From contig JAKJXP020000110.1 of assembly GCA_022225965.2 (NCBI GenBank), forward strand, positions 1 through 64,000: a stretch of DNA of 64,000 nucleotides, written 5' to 3'. Positions 1 through 9,287 of the stretch are shown here, one piece after another. The stretch is from Diatrype stigma. Its lineage: Eukaryota; Ascomycota; Sordariomycetes; Xylariales; Diatrypaceae. The notes under the pieces are model-generated. The model had not been told where the DNA came from. It ran no database searches and was given only the letters and a program-made list of their open reading frames with translations. Position 1 is the first letter of the stretch, and each line of letters starts with the position of its first letter. The position numbers were made by a program, and so were the translations under genes.

Positions 1-117
1 ATGTATGTATGTATGTATGTATGTATGTATGTATGTATGTATGTATGTATGTATGTATGTATGTATGTATGTATGTATGTATGTATGTATGTATGTATGT
101 ATGTATGTATGTATGTA
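1..117. repeat. (ATGT)n microsatellite
   Basis: An essentially perfect tetranucleotide array of about 29 ATGT units starts at the first base, so the left end of the array lies outside the window. A repeating MYVC reading frame through it is an artefact of the repeat and not a gene. Confidence 0.97.
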
Positions 118-2274
118 TTGAACATGCGCAACTACTTCTGTGGATCCGGGCATTCCCCATAATGCCAAGGATCGGAAAATCGGAGTATAGAATTCTAGCA
201 GCTTAGAGCGCACAACTATAATTAGCTTCAATTCAACAACCAGTCCGGACCTTCAGTATAATCCTAAGTGAATTGCCAATAGCAGTAATTCCCTAGGGGT
301 TCGAAGGACCGGGCGCAGAAGCACACTTCTACTTCCCCTATTTGATTGGGCACACGTATGCTGGCCTAGAACGCCACGAGCCTCACACTCACCATGTCAT
401 CTTATTGCGGAACTTATTGCGGAGTAATTTGACTACGCTCTCATATTAGGTGTTGTACTATCCGGCGATACGTGCCGTGTGTTATTTCGGGGACAGCCAG
501 CGAAAAGTTCCTAAATGGATACCCGAAATTCAGCTGCGCGAGAGTGAAGACGTGTGCCTGGGCCGTTGAGACGGCGCCTCGGGCTACGGGCCGGTGGCGG
601 CAGTGCTCGGTGCGGAGGTTGAGCCTCTGAACTACGGTGTCGCCGCACGTACGGGAAGAGTGTTGAAGGTGAGGAGATGGGCCGCCCGCCTAGCTGGGAT
701 AGACTTGGGTAGCATTAACTCCACGTGGAGAGTACAGCTAAGCCTTGCCAAGTCTATATAGTATGTGACGTATAGGCATTTGAGGCTGCGGGCATGAAGC
801 ATTGCATATGATAGTCTGGTATCCTGCAGTGAAACGATCGGGCTATGTACACCGAATCCGCGGGTCTTTCGGTTAACCGTTCGATCATCTCAGAAGTGCA
901 TGAGCATCAAGACTTCGCTCCATCGTGGAACCAAACAGCAATCTATGCAGTAAAATGAAAGAAGTATTCTTGGTAATCATGGCTGGCGGATTTGGCTCGT
1001 AGGACGACGTCTGCTTTGTATACTTGACTACTTATACGAGCTACTCATAGCATTTCGTGGAAACCCGGTATCCGTCGGATTCCGGCTTGCTATGCCTTGA
1101 GTTACATCCCTTGTCCGCCACGAAGTTTTCCACTTATCATGCGAACCATTCAAGATCCGAGTCTGCATGGTACCCTCTTGCTTATAAGAATGTACCAGGG
1201 CAGTAACACCAGCGTGGGATCTTGTCGTTCTGAAGTGATGGAAACTTCCCCTCTGGTGGCTCACTCAGTCTCATGACTGGGGTAACGATGAGCTGCTGTA
1301 TGAACCCACCAACTGGCACCATTTCCATGGAATGGCTGACACAGTGATATCAATATCTGACTTATGGACTATATTATCATTTTTTGACGATAGCTTTTGG
1401 ATCTTATAGAATAGGAGAGAACGTCATACACTTAGTATATAATCCGGGCCATATTTTCTTCTTTTCCAAGTTGTTGTCGTATTTTCCCCAAGTATCAGTA
1501 GTTGCGAGTCGTATTCTGCCACGGTCGGAACATTTCCTACCCCAGTTGGTTACTTGGTAGGTATCAAAGCATCAAAAAGATACATTTGGATCCCTTTACT
1601 TGTGTTGAGTAGATCTACTTAGATTTCTATCAAGCCAAGAATACTCATGCACATCTTCGTGCTTATCTACTCCTTAAACCTGTTCCAGGGTGTTTGCACT
1701 CTCCGAAAGATGCACAGAATCATAGGATGATGTTCTCAGCGCAGACACAAGCTTATAAGTCCTACTGACAACGTTGACCGTGAAACGCAGGTATATGGGC
1801 TCGTTGATGAAAAATCAGCATAGTATCCCCCAAATGCAGCTATCATTAGCCTACCCACGAGACCACCATGAGAACGTCATCCCTAGCTGCCGCCAAACCC
1901 ATGACGCAGCGAAAGATAGAGCGAAAGGAAGACGAGCGCCATTCCAAGCTGCGATATCTATGTAGCCCAAAATAAGGCTCTGCGATCGATATCGGGACCG
2001 AGAAAAGGGGTCTAAGTCCAATGGCTTCAGCACTAGACGTTGTATCTCATTGTCAAGTTATCCCATCAAATCAAATTGCGATGTTCCTTCGAGCAGATGA
2101 CAGTATCTTCAGCTCCTTCAAGACCCCCCCCCCCGTGTTACCCACCTTATATGGTTGCGCTATGTACGTGGATCTACGGCCGTGGTAGACCGTCTACAAA
2201 TCACTTCAGGCATTCGATCAGACGGTATTAGAACAGTGTATTGGTGTTGTGAGCCCTTTCAGGGGCCGGCCATT

Positions 2275-2295
2275 GCAGCGCTCGGAGAGCGCTGC
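2275..2295. repeat. Perfect inverted repeat (hairpin)
   Basis: GCAGCGCTC and GAGCGCTGC form 9-bp arms around a GGA loop. The hairpin sits between two GGCCGGCC octamers (about 2264 and 2413). It could be part of an old mobile-element end, but no target duplication was recognised. Confidence 0.6.
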
Positions 2296-2465
2296 TTTAT
2301 AGCGCTCCGTGAGGCTGTTGTTGCGCTCGTAAAGGCCGTTTCTAGTAGCTTGAGCGGTGCCTTCGGGTAAAGGTATTGTGACGTTGGTAAGAACAGCCGA
2401 AGGATTTTTCGAGGCCGGCCTAAAGTAGCCCGTACGTATAAAATAAATCAACCCCTATAAATAAC

Positions 2466-2510
2466 CCCCCTGTTGATATTCCCCCTGATGATATTCCCCC
2501 TGTTGATATC
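2466..2510. repeat. 15-bp tandem repeat, three units
   Basis: Three consecutive 15-bp units of the form CCCCCTGTTGATATT, differing by one base each, lie at 2466-2480, 2481-2495 and 2496-2510. A degenerate fourth copy follows. Confidence 0.8.
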
Positions 2511-3539
2511 CCCTTTTATTGATGCCTCAGGATCCCCGTTTTTCGATCCTGATACCCAACCGTAGGCGTTAGCAGGGACGGCGGGCGGGTAAGCGGCCGC
2601 GCGGTTATAGAACTGATCGAATTGTTGATTGTTGTTGTTGTAGATGGCAAGTTGCGGTGTGGAATCCTTCTGGACCCGTAGACTAATTTATTTTACTACG
2701 CACATGGACAGCGGGGTATGATCTGTATAACCTCACGGACTTGAGCACCATGGTAAGGTTGGGGCTAACGGACGTATACTCCAGAATCTCTGTTAACGAT
2801 GTAATGAATGAAATGGTTACCACAGCTAGAATCCGATGATACCCACCTTGGTATGCTTTCATCAGACCCTGGCTGCGGTAGCTATCCGGGATGGTATAGG
2901 GCTAGCTCCTATACACCATCCCTTATAACTACCCTGGTCGGATCCGCCGGCTATAGATAGATAAGCCCACCAATATATCCAGTCCCTGGTTCTATTCCCC
3001 CAACTTCCCCAAGCCACTCAAGCCCCGTAGTTCATCACATGCACGATGTGGATGTTTTGCGTAACTTACCTACGTAGAAACATAGGCGATGTGGAGTGTT
3101 ACAGGTGGTAGTAGGTACCTAGTTGTATACCCCATGTGGTTGGTGTATAATTCAAGTTAGTGGGTGTTCATGTCTTTGCAGTTCGCTATGCGTACTGCAT
3201 CGATCATCGCGGCCTTTACCTACCTGATCCAAGCCTCTCATCCAAGTATACCTAAAAGCCTTAGTAGGGTATAGATAGACCTGATTCAGACTCCTTGACT
3301 TCTCTATGTCCTCGCACTCGCATCAGTGTCATAGCTCGAGCTGATCCCCATGTATAGACTATATCAGTGAACACACACTTCCCTCTTACACTGAGCCGTG
3401 GTTTCTTGAGCACTTGCCCTTAACAATTTGATACCGGCATTGATCTTGACACTGTTTCATTTTGCTGTTCTACTTTCAAAGTTATCAGGGTTGCCTCTAG
3501 CCGGTAGTTCAACATTGAAGATACAGCGAGAAACTGAAT

Positions 3540-6500
3540 ATGTCAGCAGCAGCACCCGAAGATGCCGGCCGGCGATTGCTCCCTCGTCTGCTGGACGAGA
3601 TTGCACTATCTGATCCGCACCGAGTCCTCTTTTCCTTAACAAAGACACAGGACCCCGCGGACGGTTTCCAGGACATCGATGCGAAGACCTTTGCTCGGGC
3701 TGTGAACCGCTGCTCGTGGTACATCGAGAGGAGCCTGGGGCGAGGCCAGGACTTCCCAACGCTCACGTACATGGGACCCCAAGATCTCGTCTACCCCTTG
3801 CTGGTCCTCGCCTGCGTCAAGACCGGATACAAGCTTCTCCTCAGCTCGCCCCGCAACACGCTCGAGGCACATTTATCCCTGTTCGAAAGTACTGACTGCG
3901 ATGTCTTCCTGCTGCCCCCGAGGTTCCCCCTGCCGATCATCGGCCAGATCCTGGCTGCGAGGAAGATGCGCACCCTGGAGGTCCCCACCATACAGCACTG
4001 GTTCGAGGACCGACCTAGAGGAGAAGAAGAACCGCCGTACCCGTACACGAAGACCTTCGCCGAAGCAAGGCTAGACCCGCTGGTGGTTATGCACACGTCC
4101 GGGTCGACCGGCCTGCCGAAGCCTATCGTGCAAACCCACGGGACGTATTCGCCCATTGATGCATTCGGGGCGCTGGATGCGCCGTCATTTGTAGCCAGCA
4201 CTCCGGGCAAGCGGTTGTACATTTCTTTCCCCCTTTTCCACGCGGCCGGTATCGGCATGGCCCTCGGGGGCAGCATATACGGCCGGTTCACGATGGTGCT
4301 GGCCTCCTTCCCGCCGTCCGCAGAGGTCGTAAACGCCGTGCACGTCCATGGGAACGTGCAGCAGAGCTGCCTCGCCCCGACGACCATGGTCGAGCTGGCC
4401 CGGAACCCGGAGTATCTGGACAACCTCAGCCGGCTCGAGCTGATCACTTACGGCGGCGGCCCTTGGTAAGCTCTCGGAGCCATTTCTTCCCCGTTTAACC
4501 TGTCTCGCGAGCTCCCTGTCTTTGACAATACCATTTTATTGGATTTGAACTCCCAAGACAGGGCTGCAAGCTCCCGAGACACACTAAGCATGGTATTTAT
4601 ACTGACCCCGAGTGTTGGATAGTCCGCAGGCGGTAGGCGACCAGATCAGCGCGCGCACGCGGGTGCTCACCGCCATGGGCTCGACGGAAGCCGGCGCCTT
4701 TCCCGTGCAGCCGTGCGACCGGGAGGACTGGGCCTACCTGCGGATAAGCCCCGTGCTGGGCCACGAGTTCCGGCGCGTGTCGGACGAGCTGTACGAGCAG
4801 GTCATCGTGCGGGACCCGGCGCTGGAGCGGTACCAGGGCGTCTTCGCGACCTTCCCCGACCTCCAGGAGTGGCCCATGCGCGACCTGTACTCGAAGCACC
4901 CTACCAAGCCGGACACCTGGCTGTACCGGGGCCGCGTCGACGACATCGTCGTCTTCGCCACCGGCGAGAAGCTCAACCCCCTGCCCCTCGAGGGCGCGAT
5001 CGCCGCGAACCCCGCCGTGCGCGGCGCCCTGGTCGCCGGTCTGGCGCGGTTCCAGGCCAGCCTGCTGGTCGAAGCGGTGGCGCCGCCCACAAATGAGGCG
5101 GAGAAGGAAGCGCTCCTGGATGCGATTTGGCCCTCGGTGCAGGCCGCAAACAAGGAAACTCCTTCGCATGGGCGGATCCACCGCAACATGATCATATTCA
5201 CCTCGGCCGATAAGCCGATGCTGAGAGCTGGCAAAGGCACGGTGCAACGCCGGGCGACCCTGGATCTGTACGCGGCGGAGCTTGATGCTCTGTATAAGGC
5301 GGCTGAAGAGCTTGCGGGGGGTCCAGCGGACCGGGCCGCAGATGGTGGTGTCACGAATAGTCACGATGGCGTAGAAGACGCTGTAAAGAGCATTATCTCC
5401 ACGTCTACTGATATTGACATTCAAGCATTGCCTACGGATGCTAATTTGTTCGAACTTGGGATGGATTCCCTTCAAGTTACACTCATAGCACGCGAGCTCA
5501 ACAGGGTTTTGTCGGCCCGCGGGAGGCCACAAGTGGTGGAGGCCAGAACTGTATACTCGAACCCGAGTCTAGAAGCCCTCATGGCTGTCATGCTAGATCT
5601 CGTAGAAGGGAGATCTATAAAGAAGACGGAGGGGTCTGAGCAGAAGATGCGGAAACTTTACGACCTCCATACGGCAGATATGCCCATCTCTGCGAGGAAG
5701 GCGCAGCCCAAGCCGCTAGACAAGTTCGTCGTCTTGCTGACTGGTTCTACTGGATCCCTTGGGTCGTATATTCTCGACTCTTTGATCAATGACCCCCGAG
5801 TATATCTCGTGTACTGCCTGACGCGAGGTTTCGGAGGCTCCGAACGTCAGCAGAAATCCCAGGCTGAAAGGGGGCTGAAGCCACTGCCGGACAAGGTCAA
5901 GTTCCTCGATGCAGACCTTCCAAAATCGTATTTTGGCCTCTCGACTGCAGTGTATAGGAAGCTTCTTAGCGAGGTTACGGATATTATCCATAATGCCTGG
6001 CAGGTGGACTTCAACCTGTCGGTCGATTCCTTCGCTAACCAGATCGGCGTTGTCCGGCGATTTGTGAATTTCTCGGCGCATTCTCACTACGACACGCAGC
6101 TCTTCTTCGTTTCTAGTATTGGCGCCGTTGGGAATTGGAGCGCTGCCTCCGCTGCCCGACAACGGCTCGAGACCATTCCCGAGAAGGTCTACGAGGACTG
6201 GCGCGTTCCGCAAGCAATGGGGTATGGCGAATCCAAGTTCGTTTCGGAGCGTCTGCTAGACGCGGCGGCGAGAGAGGCCGATATCTGCACTGTTGTATGC
6301 CGCGTCGGCCAAATCGCCGGCCCGACTACGGCCGCCGGTATGTGGCCGAAGCAGGAGTGGCTACCTAGCCTGGTCGCAAGTTCGAAAGCCCTCGGAAAGC
6401 TCCCGGAATCTCTGGGCATGATGAAAGTGATAGACTGGATCCCGGTGGACGTGCTCGGCCGTGGCATTGTCGAGCTCATGGCGAACACAAACGCGACCCG

Positions 6501-6867
6501 CAGCACGCAGGCTAGCGGTGGCGGCACCGGCGCGATAGTCTACCACGCGGTAAATCCGCGGCAGACCACTTGGGCGCAGCTGCTGCCCACGGTCGCGCGA
6601 CATCTTGAAGCTCCGGAGACCAAGATCCAGATCGTGCCGCTGGAGGAATGGGTGGAGGCGCTGCGAGTGAGCGCGTCCCAGGATCCCGACGTAGCGCGGA
6701 ACCCAGCTGTCAAGATCCTGGACTTCTACGAAGGCCTGATAGGCAAGGGCGCGGACATGCTCCGACTAGACACCAAGAATGCGGTCGGTACCTCGTCGGC
6801 GCTGCGGGACGTAGGCCCCGTCAGCGATCGGTGGATGGAGAACTGGTTAAGACAGTGGGGGTTCTGA
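3540..6867 (+). CDS. NRPS-like carboxylate reductase (A-T-R)
   Basis: Two exons, 3540-4465 and 4623-6867, joined by a 157-nt GT-AG intron (donor GTAAGC), give 1,056 residues. The junction restores the adenylation motif GGGPCPQ. Domain order is adenylation, thiolation, reductase. The A3 core HTSGSTGLPK lies near residue 185, GSTEAG after the junction, YRGRVDD near 410 and the A10-type lysine motif GKGTVQR near 513. The phosphopantetheine serine is in GMDSLQ near 588. A thioester-reductase domain begins at VLLTGSTGSLG near 678, with the short-chain-reductase YxxxK in YGESK near 843. Family knowledge: such proteins activate an aryl or alkyl acid with ATP, load it on the carrier arm and release the aldehyde with NADPH. 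There is no condensation domain and no biosynthetic cluster partner nearby, so the substrate is unknown. The length is normal for the family. Lys2, the alternative, is longer at its N-terminus. Confidence 0.93.
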
Positions 6868-6885
6868 AGGCGTGAACTCGTAGAT

Positions 6886-6891
6886 AATAAA
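6886..6891 (+). terminator. AATAAA polyadenylation signal
   Basis: An AATAAA followed by an A tract lies about 20 nt past the stop codon of the NRPS-like reductase. It is a plausible cleavage/polyadenylation signal. Confidence 0.45.
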
Positions 6892-7029
6892 AAAAAGCAA
6901 AACATGTAGTTGGTAGCTTTGCATAATCTGTTGGAGGCTTCACAACAGGCCTATTTACCTGTAATCAGCTAATTACTAGGTTCGTGAGTATTTGTGACTT
7001 CTAGCATGAGCAAGTTAATTGCCCGCGGC

Positions 7030-7665
7030 CTAGATTGAATTTCGTCGACCCGATCCCGAGGACCCATCGCCAGTCCGACCGCCGCGCTCCGCCGCCAACG
7101 GGAGCTTCGCCCAGTCGGCCCGCGTGCGCTTAGCCAGGTGGCGGTGCCGCGCCAGATAGCGCCGCGCCCACCGGCGGTTCACCTGGCGCGGCTGCTTCTG
7201 CTGCCCCTGGGCGCCGTCGGGCTGCTGTTGCTGCTGCTGCTGCTGGTCATGCTGCTCGCGGAGGATCTCGTTGGCGGCCTGCTCGAGGCGGAGGGAGCTG
7301 ACGCGCTCGCCCAGGAGTACGAGCCGCTGCATGGCAGCGTGCAGGGCGCGATCCCCGGCCTCGTCTAGCACCGTGTGGGTGCCGCCGTTCTGGCTCGTCG
7401 GGTGGTGGCCCTTGGAGCGGCTCAGCGCGCGGTGGTACGGCGCCCCGTAGAAGGTCGCCGCCGCCTTGATGCTCTTGAACGCCCCGCTCCGGTGCGCCTG
7501 TACCGCCAGCTGCACCGTCGCCTCGATCAGCTGGTCCTCTGGCATCGTGTAGGTCTGCTGCTGCTGCTGCTGCTGCTGCTGCGGCTGCGATGCCGGCGGC
7601 TGCGGCATAGGCTGGTGCTGCTGGGTCTGACGCCGACGAGCAGCGGAAGATGCTGACCCATTCAT
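7030..7665 (-). CDS. CENP-B/Psq-type helix-turn-helix protein
   Basis: A 211-residue single-exon frame. After a Gln-rich leader (poly-Q near residues 29-37), the segment from about 45 to 115 has the spacing of a Psq/pogo HTH: AHRSGAFKSIKAAATFYG, then a basic turn, followed by a CENP-B-like second part with LGERVSSLRLEQAANEIL. A second poly-Q tract and a basic WARRYLARHRHLAKRTR segment follow, and the protein then ends. Fungal proteins with this fold are mostly transposases of the pogo/Fot1 class or host proteins derived from them, which bind DNA and carry a DDE catalytic domain. No DDE domain is present here. It is therefore either a domesticated DNA-binding protein or the 5' remnant of an element. 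The frame is intact and uses GC-rich codons, which favours a functional gene. It converges on the NRPS-like gene with a gap of only 162 bp. Confidence 0.75.
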   Translation of the reverse strand: MNGSASSAARRRQTQQHQPMPQPPASQPQQQQQQQQQTYTMPEDQLIEATVQLAVQAHRSGAFKSIKAAATFYGAPYHRALSRSKGHHPTSQNGGTHTVLDEAGDRALHAAMQRLVLLGERVSSLRLEQAANEILREQHDQQQQQQQQPDGAQGQQKQPRQVNRRWARRYLARHRHLAKRTRADWAKLPLAAERGGRTGDGSSGSGRRNSI

Positions 7666-8429
7666 GTTGGACGATATATTTTGATATTATGACTAGTAGT
7701 TGCAAAAATGAACGTTGCTTGCGTGCATTCGACTCCTGGATCCGGTCATGCTATGGGTAAACCCCCTTCAACCCTTAAGATTTGTTGACATGGTCTCCTA
7801 CGAACACGTGGGAATTTTCTTGTTGCTTGGTTCCCCCCTTTATGTAGGTAGTTATAAGTACTTAGTACCGCTACCTAGGTACAATGCTTATTAGCCTAGG
7901 TATCTCTCTATTTGGGGCATAGGTAGCACCAGACTGCCTACATACAGTACATACCTGTAAGTGGGTAGTTTAGACTTCTACCTACGAAGGTAGGGGCCAA
8001 AAGTGAGCGAACTCCTTCACACGGACCTACAGTATGCCAAGCCACCCATTTACAGTACGTTCCTGCAGAATCCAAGCTAAACATAATAGAGCCAGTGCTT
8101 TCCTCATGCAATTCCCACTGTTAAGTGACAGGGGGGGCGTTCGCTCACTTTTGGCCCCTACCTTCGTACCCAGAGACTAAAATCTGGTGGATAGAGTGGG
8201 GCCTATCTTCCAGCTTACCACCTGCCATTTACCTAAGAACTTCGTACTTAACTAGGCCAACCTTCCAATCGCTGCGTTTAGGCTGGGCTCTCGCTGTATT
8301 CCTCAACTACCAGACAATACAAATAGAACCGCATGAATAAGCAAAGCATCCGTCAACACGAAACACGAAACGAACCTTTCAGCAGCCGGAAACCCCTATA
8401 TTGCATCTATTCATCTTCCTCGCAGCGCC
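7666..8429. other. Divergent intergenic region holding a MITE
   Basis: This region separates the start codons of the CENP-B-like gene (leftward) and the MMTAG2-like gene (rightward), so it contains both promoters. It includes two CCTAGGTA motifs (7874 and 7895) and the MITE described separately. No protein-coding frame looks real. Confidence 0.7.
7983..8168. mobile_element. TA-flanked MITE with 28-bp terminal inverted repeats
   Basis: The segment at 7983-8012 is the exact reverse complement of 8139-8168 over 30 bases. If the outer TA at each end is the target duplication typical of Tc1/mariner/pogo elements, the element is 7985-8166 (182 bp) with perfect 28-bp inverted repeats beginning CGAAGGTAGG and running to GAGCGAAC. 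The interior (about 126 bp) has no coding capacity, so it is non-autonomous and would depend on a transposase in trans. Perfect arms argue for recent insertion. No second copy was spotted in the window. It sits about 260 bp upstream of the MMTAG2-like start codon. Confidence 0.85.
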
Positions 8430-9287
8430 ATGGATCTCGTCTCGAGCATCCGCAAGTCCGGGTCGCGCGGCGGTGTCAACTTTAACTGGGAGGATGTCGC
8501 CACCTCGACCCACCGCGAGAACTACCTCGGCCACAGCCTGAAGGCACCCGTCGGTCGCTGGGCTAAGGGGAAGGACCTCACCTGGTATGCGAAGGGCGAT
8601 GACGACGCCGGCTCATCGAATGAGACGGCGGAAGAGAAGGCTGAGCGCGCGCGGCAGGAGGAAATCAGGAAGATCAAAGAGATGGAGGAGGAAGCTCTAG
8701 CCCGCGCCCTAGGCCTGCCCGTCGCGCCGAAGAATGTCACCGGTGCGAATGCCATTGACGTACCTGGCTCCGGGCGAGGAGCAGCGGCAGCGACAGCGAC
8801 AGTAACTGCTGGTAGTGGCGGCCCCTTGGCAGCAAGAGCGGGGAATGGTGGTGACAAGGGCCACAGGGACGATAGGAGGAAGTCGCGACGTCATGGCGAG
8901 GATTCAGAGGACCGGCGACATCGAAGGAGGCACCGCAGTAGGAGCCGCAGCAGAGACAGGAAGCGCGACAGATCACCCAGGAGAAGACGAGATGAGCGGG
9001 GAGAAGGCCACGGCCATCGAACATCGAGGGTTGATGACAGAGACGATCACAGAAGACACGGCAGTCATCGCGCCGATAGGGAGGAAGGCGGCGGCGGCGG
9101 CAGTGGCAGTGGCGAACGGCGTATGAGACATCACCGACACGAGCGAAGCCGCAGTCGCAGCCCCAATAGATACGAGTCGAGAAGGGAAGGCGGGGAGCGA
9201 AATCGTCCGCGATCACGGGACAGACAGCGGAGTAAAAGCCCGCCACGCCGTCGACAAAGGAGTGCATCATCGGGAGATCGGCATTAA
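8430..9287 (+). CDS. MMTAG2-like (Mmtag domain) RS-rich protein
   Basis: A 285-residue uninterrupted frame. The N-terminal 60 residues match the conserved block of the multiple-myeloma-tumour-associated-protein-2 family: RGGVNFNWEDV, then HRENYLGHSLKAPVGRW and a KDLTWYAK motif. A charged helix (about 70-95, EEKAERARQEEIRKIKEMEEE) follows. The C-terminal half is an Arg/Ser/His-rich tail with RS, RD and RR dipeptides, as in splicing-associated proteins. The family is conserved from fungi to animals but its molecular function is poorly defined. The RS tail suggests a nuclear protein that is phosphorylated and associates with RNA processing factors. The start codon fits the conserved MDLVSSIRK-like beginning. 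No intron is needed. Confidence 0.88.
   Translation: MDLVSSIRKSGSRGGVNFNWEDVATSTHRENYLGHSLKAPVGRWAKGKDLTWYAKGDDDAGSSNETAEEKAERARQEEIRKIKEMEEEALARALGLPVAPKNVTGANAIDVPGSGRGAAAATATVTAGSGGPLAARAGNGGDKGHRDDRRKSRRHGEDSEDRRHRRRHRSRSRSRDRKRDRSPRRRRDERGEGHGHRTSRVDDRDDHRRHGSHRADREEGGGGGSGSGERRMRHHRHERSRSRSPNRYESRREGGERNRPRSRDRQRSKSPPRRRQRSASSGDRH

Larger units (their letters stand above)
118..3539. other. Spacer without a recognisable gene
   Basis: I found no credible gene here. All open frames are under 90 codons and resemble no family. A GC-rich patch at about 535-680 stands out from its surroundings and could be a decayed coding fragment, but I cannot name it. The stretch also holds a strong hairpin (2275-2295), a 15-bp tandem repeat (2466-2510) and a second imperfect hairpin (about 2888-2924, GGGATGG..CCATCCC arms). 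The last few hundred bases should contain the promoter of the NRPS-like gene that follows. Confidence 0.6.

Noticed and set aside
9..206. Open frame MYVCMYVC... at the left edge
   Set aside because: It is only the translation of the ATGT microsatellite.
4612..4629. Alternative acceptor CGCAG at 4629 for the NRPS-like intron
   Set aside because: It would put the second exon out of frame with an immediate TAG; the AG at 4622 preserves the family motif.
4597..5532. 311-codon minus-strand frame
   Set aside because: It is a shadow of the GC-rich adenylation domain of the NRPS-like reductase.
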